Shown here: piece by piece, positions 1 to 8,248 of the stretch
How positions within the stretch are numbered: the first letter of the stretch is position 1
Layout: each line of letters opens with the position of its first letter
NCBI GenBank assembly: GCA_964575715.1
Contig: CAZNSG010000237.1
Span: 1 to 37,898, forward strand
DNA length: 37,898 nucleotides
Direction of reading: 5' to 3'
From: PNAI01 sp964575715
Lineage (GTDB): Bacteria > Pseudomonadota > Alphaproteobacteria > Rhizobiales > Xanthobacteraceae
Translations under genes and position numbers: made by a program
Notes under the pieces: model-generated
What the model was told of the DNA's origin: nothing
The model's input: only the letters and a program-made list of their open reading frames with translations
Databases searched by the model: none

Positions 1-44
1 GCCCAGATGGCGGCCATTTCGGGACGGCTGTAGCGGGGGATCAT
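1..44 (-). CDS. purB: Adenylosuccinate lyase, first 14 codons only (runs off the left edge)
   Basis: Read on the minus strand from an ATG at 44, the sequence encodes MIPRYSRPEMAAIW, the conserved N-terminus of adenylosuccinate lyase, which acts twice in purine synthesis (SAICAR to AICAR, and adenylosuccinate to AMP). Only 14 full codons are in the window, so no catalytic residue is visible. It lies downstream of rpe on the same strand, separated by about 150 bases holding a palindromic repeat pair. The rpe-purB order is, from memory, common in Bradyrhizobium relatives. The call rests on a short but very characteristic start. Confidence 0.85.
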   Translation of the reverse strand, partial: MIPRYSRPEMAAIW

Positions 45-61
45 GGCGTGGCCTCGTTCTT

Positions 62-187
62 ACCTCCCCCTGAAAGGGGGAGGTCGCCGAGCGAAGCTCG
101 GCGGGTGGGGGTCATGATCGAGTCCTGCAACTGATCCCTCCCCGCATCGCCTTCGGCGATGCGACCCTCCCTTTTCAAGGGAGGGTA
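62..187. repeat. Arm-core-arm palindromic intergenic repeat (copy 1)
   Basis: Two G/C-rich hairpin arms face each other. The left arm has CCTCCCCCTGAAAGGGGGAGG-type dyad symmetry followed by a second stem (GCCGAGC/GCTCGGC) and GGGTGGGGGTC. The right arm mirrors this: GATCCCTCCCC, a stem GCATCGC/GCGATGC, then CCCTCCCTT/AAGGGAGGG. Between them lies a short core at 117-130, ATCGAGTCCTGCAA. Closely similar cores occur between arms at 25712-25735 and 27376-27399. It fills the rpe-purB spacer and could fold in the transcript. Confidence 0.8.
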
Positions 188-196
188 GATAAAAAT

Positions 197-874
197 CTAC
201 GCCGCTTCTCCGCGCGCCAGTGCGGCCGCCTGGCGGATGGCCGCAATGTTGGCCTGGTAGTCGCCGCCCTTGAACACGGCCGTGCCCGCCACCAGCACAT
301 TGGCGCCGGCGGCGGTCGCGAGCGGCGCGGTCTGCGCCGTGATCCCGCCGTCGATTTCGATATCGATCGGCCGGCCCGCCACCATGGCGCCGATGCGGCG
401 GATTTTCTCCACCGCCGAAGGAATGAAAGCCTGGCCGCCAAAACCGGGATTGACCGACATCACCAGGATCAGATCGACGCTATCGATGACATGCTCGATC
501 GTGTCCACCGGCGTCGCCGGATTGAGCGAGACGCCGGCTTTCTTTCCCAGCGCGCGGATCGCCTGCAGCGAGCGGTGCAGGTGCGGGCCGGCCTCCACAT
601 GCACGGTGATGATGTCGGCGCCGGCCTTGGCAAAAGCTTCGAGATGCGGATCGCAGGGCGCGATCATCAGGTGCACGTCGAGGGTCTTCTTGGTGATCGG
701 GCGGATCGCCCTCACCACATCGGGGCCGAAGGAGATGACCGGCACGAAATGCCCATCCATCACGTCGAGGTGAATCCAATCGGCGCCGGCAGCTTCGATC
801 GCGCGTACCTCTTCGCCGAGCCTGGCGAAGTCGGACGCCAGAATAGACGGCGCGATCTTGAGCGGGCGGGGCAT
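197..874 (-). CDS. rpe: Ribulose-phosphate 3-epimerase
   Basis: Interconverts D-ribulose 5-phosphate and D-xylulose 5-phosphate in the cytosol (pentose phosphate and Calvin pathways). The 225-residue product is the usual family length for a TIM barrel. Visible motifs are APSILASDF near the N-terminus, HLDVMDGHFVP at residues 35-45 (His35 and Asp37 are metal ligands in the family), DVHLM with His68, MSVNPGFGGQ, and IDGGI carrying the second catalytic Asp. The frame is open upstream to a GTG at 910, but the ATG at 874 starts at MPRPLKIAPSIL, the conserved beginning, and has a GGA about 11 bases upstream, so 874 is chosen. purB follows on the same strand. Confidence 0.95.
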   Translation of the reverse strand: MPRPLKIAPSILASDFARLGEEVRAIEAAGADWIHLDVMDGHFVPVISFGPDVVRAIRPITKKTLDVHLMIAPCDPHLEAFAKAGADIITVHVEAGPHLHRSLQAIRALGKKAGVSLNPATPVDTIEHVIDSVDLILVMSVNPGFGGQAFIPSAVEKIRRIGAMVAGRPIDIEIDGGITAQTAPLATAAGANVLVAGTAVFKGGDYQANIAAIRQAAALARGEAA

Positions 875-1069
875 GGCAAGCTTCCGGATTCGGCGCTTTT
901 CGCGTAACACGCGGCGGGCGAGGGGGCAATGCGAGCATCAAGTCCCGCACCGCGATTTCTGGGCGGTAGTGTTGGCTTAAGGCAGACCTCCTATAGTTAA
1001 TCGAAATGATTCTCACGTTCCGTCGCTCGGCCGGGACGGGACGGCCGTGAGGATTGCGCGGGGAACTCC

Positions 1070-2317
1070 ATGGCCAAGACCGATGCGATCGTGCTCGGCG
1101 CCGGCATTGTCGGCACGTCCATTGCGCTGCATCTTGTCAAGCGCGGGCTTAACGTCGCGCTGCTTGACCGGCGCGCGCCGGGCGAGGAGACCTCCTACGG
1201 CAACGCCGGCGTGATTGAGGGCAATACGCTTTTCCCGCATGCTTTTCCGCCCGGGTTCATGGCGCTGCTGCGGGTGGCGCTCAAGCAGGCGCCGGAGGCC
1301 AATTATCACCTTTCCTTCCTGCCGCAGATCGCACCCTGGCTTTGGGCCTACCACCGGAACACGCAAGCCGCCGGCCGGATGAAATTTGCCAAGCTGATGC
1401 GTCCGCTGTTCGCGCGCGCGCTGCCCGAGCACGAAGCATTGCTGGCGGAAAGCAATGCCGAACGCTATCTGCGCAAGACCGGCTGGCTAAAACTCTATCG
1501 CACCGAAGCGGCGTTTGCCGGGACCGCACAGGAGCGCGCGCTCGCAACCCAGCTTAATCTTGCGCACCGCGTTCTCGATGCCGCCGAGACGCGCGCGCTC
1601 GAACCCGCGCTCGCGCCGATCTTTCACTGCGCCATTTATTGGCCGGGCGCCGCGAGCGTGAGCAATCCGCTGGCGGTGACGCAGGCCTACGCCGCGCTTT
1701 TTACCAATCTCGGCGGTACCCTGTTCGAGGGCAATGCGCGCACCCTGCGCCGCTCCGGCGACGTCTGGCGCGTCAATACCAGCCGCGGCGAGATCGATGC
1801 GCGCGCGGCCGTCGTTGCGCTTGGGCCATGGAGCCCCGATGTCTTGGCGCCGCTCGGCATCAAGCTGCCGCTCGCGGTCAAGCGCGGCTACCATTGGCAT
1901 TTTCAGCCGCGCGGCAATGCCGGACTCAGTCGGCCGGTGGTGGATGCCGAGCTTGGCTATTGCGTGGCGCCCATGGAGCAGGGCCTGCGCATCACCACCG
2001 GTGCGGAATTCGCCCGCCGCGACGCCGCCCCGACGCCGTGGCAGTTCAATCGCCTTTTGCCGGAAGCGAACAAACTGTTCCCGCTTGGCCAGCCGCTGGA
2101 ACTCTCGCCTTGGCTGGGATCGCGGCCGTGCTTTGCCGATTCACGCCCGGTGATCGGCCGCGCGCCGGGCCAGAGCGATCTCTGGCTCGCCTACGGCCAC
2201 GCCCATTGGGGCCTCACGCTCGGGCCCGCCACCGGCCGCCTGGTTGCCGAGATGATGACCGGGGCAACCCCGTTTTGCGATCCCACGCCGTATGGCGCGG
2301 AGCGGTTTTCTTCATAA
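1070..2317 (+). CDS. FAD-dependent oxidoreductase, D-amino-acid dehydrogenase-like (DAO family)
   Basis: Predicted flavoprotein of 415 residues that would oxidise an amine or amino acid and pass electrons to the respiratory chain; the substrate cannot be read from the sequence. The N-terminus has a Rossmann FAD motif VLGAGIVGTSIALHL (GxGxxG at residues 10-15) followed about 20 residues later by LLDRRAPGEETSYGNAG, as in DadA-type enzymes. The C-terminal HWGLTLGPATGRLVAEM is the second FAD-contacting segment. It is divergent from rpe and lies upstream of a TRAP transporter on the same strand, though 219 bases apart, so co-transcription is not assured. Glycine or sarcosine oxidase-like activity is an alternative within the same fold. 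Confidence 0.85.
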   Translation: MAKTDAIVLGAGIVGTSIALHLVKRGLNVALLDRRAPGEETSYGNAGVIEGNTLFPHAFPPGFMALLRVALKQAPEANYHLSFLPQIAPWLWAYHRNTQAAGRMKFAKLMRPLFARALPEHEALLAESNAERYLRKTGWLKLYRTEAAFAGTAQERALATQLNLAHRVLDAAETRALEPALAPIFHCAIYWPGAASVSNPLAVTQAYAALFTNLGGTLFEGNARTLRRSGDVWRVNTSRGEIDARAAVVALGPWSPDVLAPLGIKLPLAVKRGYHWHFQPRGNAGLSRPVVDAELGYCVAPMEQGLRITTGAEFARRDAAPTPWQFNRLLPEANKLFPLGQPLELSPWLGSRPCFADSRPVIGRAPGQSDLWLAYGHAHWGLTLGPATGRLVAEMMTGATPFCDPTPYGAERFSS

Positions 2318-2475
2318 ACTATCCTGCTTTGGCGTAAGCGATCTCTCAAAACAACGATAAGTTCCTGGCCGAACATGCAGTAATTTTCTGTGGGCGCAAT
2401 TTTCCACGCCTATCGTCATCGTGGCCAATACGCCTTGCTGGCGAGACCAAGACGGTCCATTCTAAGCTTATGAAG

Positions 2476-2487
2476 GCTCACGTGAGC
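2476..2487. promoter_or_regulatory. Perfect 12-bp palindrome upstream of dctP (candidate operator)
   Basis: GCTCACGTGAGC is a perfect palindrome ending about 49 bases before the dctP start, in the only sizeable gap before the TRAP operon. Position and symmetry suit a repressor or activator site, but no regulator gene is adjacent and no second copy was found. Low confidence. Confidence 0.25.
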
Positions 2488-2536
2488 TAAGACGCTCAAA
2501 GATAAAAGGCAGCTTTCACGCTCGGGAGGAAACACA

Positions 2537-3607
2537 ATGCAGCTCCGTACAATTGGAAAGATTTTCGCCGCCACCGCATTGTTTGCCGTGGCAACGTCCG
2601 CCTCCGCCCAGGAGACGATCCGTTTGCGGATTGCCTCCGGTCATCCGGCGGTGAACACCTACGTTAACTTGATGCAGAATTTCTTCGTGCCGGAAGTGAC
2701 CAAGCGCGTCGCCGCCCGCACCAAGCACAAGGTTGAATTTGTCGAAGGCTATGGCGGATCGATGGTCAAGGTCGCCGACACGCTGGAAGGCGTGAAGTCC
2801 GGCATCATCGACATCGGGGGCTATTGCTTCTGCTTCGAACCGTCGAACCTTCCGCTGCACGCGTTCCAGGTCATGCTGCCGTTCGGCACCATGGATCCGG
2901 TCAGGAGCGTCAAGCTCGCGCGCGCCGTCTACGACAAGGTGCCGCAGATGTCGAAAATTTTTGAGGACAAGTACAACCAAGTCCTCATCGCGCTGATCGC
3001 CGACAACGGCTACAATCTCGGCACCAATTTCGAATGGAACACCGTCGCCGATCTCAAGGGCAAGAAGCTCGCCGGCGCCGGCCTCAATCTCAAATGGCTG
3101 GAATTCGCCGGCGCGGTGCCGGTGCAGTCGTCGCTGCCCGATGCTTACACCTCGATGCAGACCGGCGTTTATCTCGGCTGGATCATGTTTCCGTCGGGCT
3201 GGGTCAACTTCAAGCTCTACGAAGTTGGCAAGCACTACACCGAGGTCGGCTTTGGCGCCATCACCTGGCACGGCCTGACCGTCAACAAGGCGCGCTGGGC
3301 GAAGCTGCCCAAGGAAGTGCAAGACATCATCGCGGAAGTCGCCAAGGAATACGAGGCGAGGACGGGAACGGTAAACTTGGAGAATTATCCCAAGCAGCTC
3401 GATCAGCTGCGGCAGTTCGGGACCGTCATCAAGACAGTGCCGGATTCCGTGAAGGTCGATTGGGCAAACTCGCTCAAGGGCTGGCCGCAGGAAAAAGCCG
3501 ACGAGCTCGACAAGCAGGGCTTGCCGGCTTCGCAGGTACTTAAGCTCGCGCTGGAGGAAGCCGAGAAGCTCGGCCACAAATGGCCGGTGCGCTACGTTAT
3601 CAAGTAA
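2537..3607 (+). CDS. dctP: TRAP transporter solute-binding protein (DctP family)
   Basis: Periplasmic binding component of a tripartite ATP-independent transporter, which captures an organic acid or similar anion and delivers it to the DctQM membrane complex using the Na+ or proton gradient. The 356-residue product has a clear Sec signal peptide (MQLRTIGKIF, hydrophobic core, ASA-Q junction near residue 25). DctP features include EGYGGSMVKVADTLEGVKSGIIDI written here in outline only, the LADLKGKKL-like VADLKGKKLAGAG segment, and W/N residues around HGLTVNKARW. A strong GGGAGG ribosome-binding site lies 8 bases before the ATG. Ligand is unknown; dctQ and dctM follow. Confidence 0.93.
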   Translation: MQLRTIGKIFAATALFAVATSASAQETIRLRIASGHPAVNTYVNLMQNFFVPEVTKRVAARTKHKVEFVEGYGGSMVKVADTLEGVKSGIIDIGGYCFCFEPSNLPLHAFQVMLPFGTMDPVRSVKLARAVYDKVPQMSKIFEDKYNQVLIALIADNGYNLGTNFEWNTVADLKGKKLAGAGLNLKWLEFAGAVPVQSSLPDAYTSMQTGVYLGWIMFPSGWVNFKLYEVGKHYTEVGFGAITWHGLTVNKARWAKLPKEVQDIIAEVAKEYEARTGTVNLENYPKQLDQLRQFGTVIKTVPDSVKVDWANSLKGWPQEKADELDKQGLPASQVLKLALEEAEKLGHKWPVRYVIK

Positions 3608-3617
3608 GCTCAAGGGA

Positions 3618-3644
3618 CGATGTGGAGCCATCGGCTCCACATCG
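3618..3644 (+). terminator. 12-bp perfect hairpin after dctP (attenuator or mRNA-stability stem)
   Basis: CGATGTGGAGCC at 3618-3629 pairs perfectly with GGCTCCACATCG at 3633-3644 across a 3-base loop, 10 bases after the dctP stop. There is no U-run, so it is not a classic intrinsic terminator. In binding-protein-dependent operons such stems often protect the upstream binding-protein mRNA, giving more binding protein than permease; that role is inferred here. Confidence 0.55.
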
Positions 3645-3665
3645 CTCTCAACTCCGATTTGCGGC

Positions 3666-3832
3666 CTAGTTCCCCGTTTCCGAAGTTCGTGATACGCCGC
3701 AGCACACTCTGACACGAACTTCGGAAACAAAGGGGCACTAGCATCTCTATGATTCTAGTGCCGCTTTTCGATTTGAAGTTCCTAGCCGAATTTGCTTCAA
3801 CTGCTGCAGGAACTTCAAATCGGCGGTACTAG
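3666..3832. repeat. Double-hairpin element, copy 1 (CTAG-bounded)
   Basis: A 167-bp unit of two hairpins, each bounded by CTAG. Hairpin 1 (3666-3741) has a 16-bp perfect stem, GTTTCCGAAGTTCGTG at 3676-3691 with 3713-3728. Hairpin 2 (3755-3832) has a 15-bp perfect stem, CGATTTGAAGTTCCT at 3769-3783 with 3808-3822. A 13-base spacer separates them. Read in reverse, it aligns end to end with the 169-bp element at 22459-22627. Here it sits in the dctP-dctQ gap without breaking a gene. It carries no ORF, so a transposase in trans or a structural RNA role is possible. Confidence 0.8.
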
Positions 3833-3880
3833 CCGCGCGACCGGTATCCGGCTCATCTGACTAAGCCTTTGCGGGGCGGC

Positions 3881-4381
3881 ATGCTGCATGATTTTAACGG
3901 CCGTCTGGTGGACATGCTGCTTGCGGTCGCCGCGCTGATCGCTTTTCTCTTAAGCTTTCTGGTCGTCGCCGACGTCGCGGGCAGAGTTCTCTTCAGCAGT
4001 CCGGTCAAGGGCACGCCCGAAATCGTCTCGATGTCGATCGTCATCGTCTGCTTCCTCATTGCGGCGCAGGCGGTGCGCAGCGGCGGCATGATTCGCACCG
4101 ACGTGCTCATCGACATGTTCGGCAAGCCCGGACATGAGTTTGCCAATTTGCTCTCCGGGATATTGGGCGCTGCGTTTTTCGGGCTGATCGTCTGGGGCAG
4201 TTACGAGCCCGCGCTGCATGCCTGGACCAGTTCGGAATTCGAAGGCGAGGGCGCGTTGCGCGTGCCGGTGTGGCCCGCGCGCTATATTGTCATGCTGGGC
4301 TCCGGCCTGGTCACTCTCATCTATCTCGGCCAAGCCATATCGGCTGCCAAGGCGCTGTTTATTCGACCAGTACCGCGATGA
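3881..4381 (+). CDS. dctQ: TRAP transporter small permease (DctQ family)
   Basis: Four-helix membrane subunit that joins the binding protein to the large permease. The 166-residue product has hydrophobic segments at about residues 10-35, 45-65, 88-110 and 130-155, and the family-typical start of helix 1 (LLAVAALIAFLLSFLVVADV) followed by GRVLFSSPVKGTPEIV. The ATG at 3881 is preferred; an in-frame TTG at 3869 would add four residues. It follows dctP after a 273-base gap containing a hairpin and a double-hairpin repeat, an unusually long interval for this operon, and precedes dctM by 36 bases. Confidence 0.9.
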   Translation: MLHDFNGRLVDMLLAVAALIAFLLSFLVVADVAGRVLFSSPVKGTPEIVSMSIVIVCFLIAAQAVRSGGMIRTDVLIDMFGKPGHEFANLLSGILGAAFFGLIVWGSYEPALHAWTSSEFEGEGALRVPVWPARYIVMLGSGLVTLIYLGQAISAAKALFIRPVPR

Positions 4382-4417
4382 AACACGACTACCCCAAGAC
4401 AAGACGGGTATAGCGAC

Positions 4418-5755
4418 ATGATCGGCAACGTCGAAATGACGATCATTCTCGCGGTGTTGTTGCTGCTGGTCTTTGCCGGCGTGCACATTGCCATCGCGCT
4501 TGGCATCACGGCGGCGCTCGGCGTCTATCTGATGACCGGCGACATCACCGTGGTTCGATCGTTCGTCGCCAGTACCGCCTACGAGGCGCTGCGCGATTAC
4601 GTCTTTGCCGTGATCCCGTTGTTCATGCTGATGGGCGATTTTCTCGCCAAATGCGGCGCGGCAACCGATCTCTATTCACTCGGAAACCGGCTCAGCCGCT
4701 GGCTGCCGGCCCGGCTGGCGGTCGCGACCATCATTGCCAACGCCATATTTGGCTTTGTGACCGGCGTGAGCATCGCCGCCGCCGCCGCGTTCTCGCGCAT
4801 CGCCTATCCGGAAATGATGCGGTTCGGCTACCACCGCGGCTTCGCGCTCGGCTGCGTCGCCGGCAGTGCCTGCCTTGGCATGCTCATCCCGCCATCGGTG
4901 CTGATGATCGTGTGGGGGGTGCTCACCGAAATTTCCATTGGCAAGCTCTTTCTCGCCGGTGTCATCCCCGGCTTCATCACGGCGGCTGGATTTGCGATTT
5001 ATGTGATTGGGATTGGCATTCTGCGGCCGGAAATTGTCGGCGAGGCCGCACGCAATCCGCATGGTGCTGTCGCGGCGGCTCGGCCTGCCGGTCAAGACCA
5101 GCCTCTCGGAACGCTGCTCGCAAGCACCGGACTGGTGATGACCCTGATCGCAGGCGTGCTCGGCGCCATCTGGCTCGGCGTCTGCACGCCCACGGAAGGC
5201 GCCGGCGTCGGCGCGGTGGCTTCGTTCGTGCTCGCGTTGATCAAAGGCATCAAACCGCGCGAGGTCTGGGAAGTAATCTTAAGTGTCGGCCGGACGTCCG
5301 GGCCGCTTCTCCTGCTGCTGTTCTGTGCCCAGCTTTATTCGCGCGTGCTTTCAATGACGGGTTTCACCGAATTGGCGAAAAGCATGCTGATCGGGACCGG
5401 CCTCGGGCGCTGGGGAATTCTGTTGATCATGATCGGAATCTGGTTCGTGCTCGGCTGCCTGATCGACTCGATCTCGATCATCTTGCTCACGGTCCCGATC
5501 TTTGCGCCGATCGCAATGCAGCTCGGTTTCGATCCGATCGCGTTTGCGATCATCGGTATCCTTGCCATTGAGACCGGGCTGTTGACTCCGCCGTTCGGAA
5601 TTCTGGTGTTCACGGTGAAGTCGGCGGTGGCGGATAAGAACGTGCAGCTTGCAGAAATATTCTGGGGATCGACGCCATTCTGGATCGTCTTGCTGGTTGT
5701 CGTTGCGATGGTTGCGATATGGCCAGGGCTTGCAACCTTCTTGCCGAACTTGTGA
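4418..5755 (+). CDS. dctM: TRAP transporter large permease (DctM family)
   Basis: The transport channel subunit, 445 residues with about 12 hydrophobic segments, the normal size for DctM. Recognisable stretches include PLFMLMGDFLAKCG, a small-residue-rich NAIFGFVTGVSIAAAAAFSR segment, LGMLIPPSVLMIVWGVLTE, and LGCLIDSISIILLTVPIF, all typical of the ion transporter superfamily members. The conserved IPPS loop that contributes to ion and substrate binding is intact. It ends the dctPQM operon and converges with the P1 peptidase gene 37 bases away. A cytosolic or ligand clue is lacking. Confidence 0.94.
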   Translation: MIGNVEMTIILAVLLLLVFAGVHIAIALGITAALGVYLMTGDITVVRSFVASTAYEALRDYVFAVIPLFMLMGDFLAKCGAATDLYSLGNRLSRWLPARLAVATIIANAIFGFVTGVSIAAAAAFSRIAYPEMMRFGYHRGFALGCVAGSACLGMLIPPSVLMIVWGVLTEISIGKLFLAGVIPGFITAAGFAIYVIGIGILRPEIVGEAARNPHGAVAAARPAGQDQPLGTLLASTGLVMTLIAGVLGAIWLGVCTPTEGAGVGAVASFVLALIKGIKPREVWEVILSVGRTSGPLLLLLFCAQLYSRVLSMTGFTELAKSMLIGTGLGRWGILLIMIGIWFVLGCLIDSISIILLTVPIFAPIAMQLGFDPIAFAIIGILAIETGLLTPPFGILVFTVKSAVADKNVQLAEIFWGSTPFWIVLLVVVAMVAIWPGLATFLPNL

Positions 5756-5792
5756 GCGCCCGCCGTTTCAGCGGTTTCCAGCCTGCTCCGTA

Positions 5793-6806
5793 CTATGCGC
5801 CAAATTTGTCCTTGTAGCTCGCCAGCGCGCCGGAGAACGGCAGTGCGCGCGCCTCATAGACCGCCCGCGCGATGGCGCGCGCCACCACGTCGGCGGCAAG
5901 CGCGCCAAGCTCGGCGAGTGCGTGGATTGGATCGGCGAGCGGGTGCGCACTGGTTGCCGCCGCGAAAACGATATCGCCGTCAAGCGGTGTGTGGACCGGG
6001 CGGACCGCGCGCGCAAGGCCATCCTGCGCCATGACTGCAAGCCGCATTGCCTGCGGCTTGCTCAGCGTTGCATCGGTGGCCACGACGACCAAGGTGGTGT
6101 TCTCGCCGGGCTGGCCCTTGCTGCGGAACTTGAGCGCGTCCGGCGGCAGCGGCGAGGGCAGCCCGCGGCCGCCGAATTCACGCTCGCGCTCGTAGGGCGC
6201 CGCCCAAAAGCACGGCCCGCCGCCGATTAACACGCTGCCGGCGGCGTTTACTGCCGCGAGCGCCCCGATCGTCACGCCCGCCTCCGTCTTCGCCGACGCC
6301 GAGCCAAGCCCGCCCTTGAGATCAACCGTGGTGGCGCCAAGTCCCGCACCGACGCTTCCCAGCGCAAAGGCAGGCGCGGCCGATGCAGCGGCCGCATAGC
6401 CAAGCTCGCGATAGGGCGGGTAGCGGCCCCAAGCCTTGTCGCCACCCCAAGCCTTGTCGCCACCATTGAGCAGATCGAACAATATGGCGCCCGGCACAAT
6501 CGGCACGCGCGCCGAGCGCACCGCAAAGCCGCGTCCCTGTTCGGCGAGCCACGCCTGCACGCCCGAGGCGGCGTCGAGCCCGAAGGCCGAGCCGCCGGCA
6601 AGCGCGATCGCATCGATGCGCTCGACCGTCATCGCCGGATCGAGCAGTGCGCTCTCCCGCGTGCCCGGGCCGCCGCCGCGCAGATCGGCGGCCGCCACCG
6701 CCGGCTGGTCGAACACCACCACGGTTGCGCCCGACCCAAGCCGCGCATCTTCCGCATGGCCGACGCGCACGCCCGCGACATCGCTGATGAGATTACGGCT
6801 GCTCAC
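5793..6806 (-). CDS. P1-family (DmpA/NylC-type) self-processing peptidase or amidohydrolase
   Basis: An N-terminal-nucleophile hydrolase related to L-aminopeptidase DmpA and nylon-oligomer hydrolase NylC. These are made as one chain and cut themselves into two subunits, exposing a Thr or Ser nucleophile. In this 337-residue protein the expected cut lies between Asn236 and Thr237 in GENTTLVVVATDA, as in NylC. The N-terminal part shows DVAGVRVGHAED and ALAGGSAFGLDAASGV, conserved in the family. Residues around 115-127 contain a duplicated GGDKAWG caused by an exact 18-bp tandem repeat. Its start overlaps the stop of the upstream gene by 4 bases (ATGA), implying translational coupling. Substrate unknown. 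Confidence 0.9.
   Translation of the reverse strand: MSSRNLISDVAGVRVGHAEDARLGSGATVVVFDQPAVAAADLRGGGPGTRESALLDPAMTVERIDAIALAGGSAFGLDAASGVQAWLAEQGRGFAVRSARVPIVPGAILFDLLNGGDKAWGGDKAWGRYPPYRELGYAAAASAAPAFALGSVGAGLGATTVDLKGGLGSASAKTEAGVTIGALAAVNAAGSVLIGGGPCFWAAPYEREREFGGRGLPSPLPPDALKFRSKGQPGENTTLVVVATDATLSKPQAMRLAVMAQDGLARAVRPVHTPLDGDIVFAAATSAHPLADPIHALAELGALAADVVARAIARAVYEARALPFSGALASYKDKFGA
6427..6462. repeat. Two exact tandem copies of an 18-bp unit inside the P1 peptidase gene
   Basis: CCCCAAGCCTTGTCGCCA occurs at 6427-6444 and again at 6445-6462 with no mismatch. On the coding (minus) strand it doubles six codons in frame, so the protein reads GGDKAWGGDKAWG. The duplication is recent by its perfection and keeps the frame. 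Confidence 0.95.
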
Positions 6807-7423
6807 GGCTTCTGCCCCAATTCGTGCCCACGCGCGACGAGCGCGCGCCGCAAATGCGCCTCGGCCTCGCCAATCGTTGCCGCATGCACAAAAAGCTCGC
6901 GGTGCCGGGCGGAAAATTGCTCGATCGGCCCGATGAGAATTGTGCGGCGCTGCTCGCGCGGCCGGTCCGCTTCGCCCGCATACACGGCAGCCATGTCGAG
7001 CTCATTGCGGGTACCGTCATCGCCCGGCAATGCGATGATGGCGTCCGCGGTGAGTACATTGACGTGGTTGCGCGCGGGCGTGTGCCGCCAATCGGGCACC
7101 AGCGGGGGTAGTGGCGTCATGATGGCGATCTCGACGAACGGGTTCGGATAGGGCCGGCCGTCCACGTCGTGGTCGGGCACATCAAACGGTCCATCCCGAT
7201 CGCGCGGCACGACGCCGATGGAAAGGCCAATCCGCCCGGGCATGCCGACAAAGCCCTCAGCGGCTGCTTCCATCACGCCAAATCCGCCGCCGGTCAACAG
7301 ATGCGCCCCGAGGCCCGCGACCAGCGCGCCGACTTCATGCGCCAGCCGCGCCCGGTCGGCGCCGATCGGCGAGCCCTGTCCGAACACGCCCACGATCGGC
7401 AGCTTGTGCAACATCAAAATCAT
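6803..7423 (-). CDS. LOG/TIGR00725-like Rossmann-fold protein
   Basis: A 206-residue cytosolic protein with the outline of the LOG / putative lysine-decarboxylase-like superfamily. The N-terminus IVGVFGQGSP is followed by LLTGGGFGVMEAAAEGF at about residues 43-59, matching the GGGxxGxM phosphate-binding loop. ADAIIALPGDDGTRNELDMA near residues 126-145 corresponds to the PGGxGTxxE motif, but the second Gly of PGG is Asp and the motif is altered, so phosphoribohydrolase activity is doubtful. ATGs at 7423 and 7414 are both possible starts. It overlaps the P1 peptidase by 4 bases, so the two are likely made together. Molybdenum-cofactor carrier-like proteins are a related alternative. Confidence 0.75.
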   Translation of the reverse strand: MILMLHKLPIVGVFGQGSPIGADRARLAHEVGALVAGLGAHLLTGGGFGVMEAAAEGFVGMPGRIGLSIGVVPRDRDGPFDVPDHDVDGRPYPNPFVEIAIMTPLPPLVPDWRHTPARNHVNVLTADAIIALPGDDGTRNELDMAAVYAGEADRPREQRRTILIGPIEQFSARHRELFVHAATIGEAEAHLRRALVARGHELGQKP

Positions 7424-7513
7424 CCCGGATCAGCTTAACACCGCCAATCACTTCCCGGCGACGGCGGATGCTGACGGCTTGCCTTCTCCGCCCTGCTACC
7501 GCAATTAGGTCCT

Positions 7514-8248
7514 ATGACGCCGGATGTCACCATCGTTGCGGCCCTGCTTGCCGGGTTTGTGAGCTTTCTGTCCCCATGCGTGCTGCCGCTGGTGCCGCCC
7601 TATCTCGTTTACCTCGCCGGCGCCTCGCTGGAGCGGCTGACCGACGACGACCCGAAAACCGGCTCGATGCGCGATATGCTGCTGGCGGCATTTTTGTTCG
7701 TCTGCGGGTTTTCGACCGTGTTTATAGCGCTGGGCGCCAGCGCCAGCGTCTTCGGCTCGCTCATCCGCGTCTATTCGGCCGAACTCAGCATCGTCGCGGG
7801 CGTGGCCATCATCGTCATGGGAATGCATTTTCTGGGGCTCACGCCGATCGCGCTACTGCACCGGCAAAAGCGGCTTGAGATTGCCAAACCGGTCGGCCTC
7901 TGGGGCGCCTATGCGATGGGGCTTGCGTTCGCGTTCGGCTGGACGCCGTGCATCGGGCCGATCCTCGCGGCCATCCTGGCGGTCGCCGCGTCCGAACAGA
8001 CCGTGGCGAGGGGCGCGGGCCTGCTGGCGGTCTATTCGCTGGGACTGGGAATTCCGTTCATGCTGGCGGCATTCGCGGTTGAGCCGTTCGCGGCGTTTCT
8101 CGCGCACTTCCGTCGCCACATCGCCCATGTCGAACGCGTGATGGGCGGCCTGCTCGTGCTAACCGGGCTCGCCTTCCTCACCGGCTGGGTCTCGCAGGCC
8201 AGCTATTGGCTGCTGGAAGCCTTCCCCGTGCTGGGGAAGATCGGCTGA
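7514..8248 (+). CDS. ccdA: Cytochrome c biogenesis protein CcdA (DsbD-type transmembrane thiol reductase)
   Basis: Inner-membrane protein that carries electrons from cytosolic thioredoxin to periplasmic thiol proteins such as CcmG, keeping apocytochrome c cysteines reduced. The 244-residue product has six hydrophobic helices. Both redox cysteines are present in conserved settings: Cys22 in LSPCVLPLVPPYL and Cys146 in GWTPCIGPI. A loop rich in charged residues (RLTDDDPKTGSMRD) separates helices 1 and 2. It is divergent from the LOG-like gene (90-base gap) and stands alone; no other ccm genes are in the window. Confidence 0.93.
   Translation: MTPDVTIVAALLAGFVSFLSPCVLPLVPPYLVYLAGASLERLTDDDPKTGSMRDMLLAAFLFVCGFSTVFIALGASASVFGSLIRVYSAELSIVAGVAIIVMGMHFLGLTPIALLHRQKRLEIAKPVGLWGAYAMGLAFAFGWTPCIGPILAAILAVAASEQTVARGAGLLAVYSLGLGIPFMLAAFAVEPFAAFLAHFRRHIAHVERVMGGLLVLTGLAFLTGWVSQASYWLLEAFPVLGKIG

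Noticed and set aside
270..907. Long plus-strand open frames opposite rpe
   Set aside because: They are antisense shadows of the conserved rpe frame in GC-rich DNA; the translations match no family and have no ribosome-binding sites.
2516..3730. 404-codon minus-strand frame opposite dctP
   Set aside because: Shadow of dctP: dctP has a signal peptide, strong ribosome-binding site and operon context, while the antisense frame has none.
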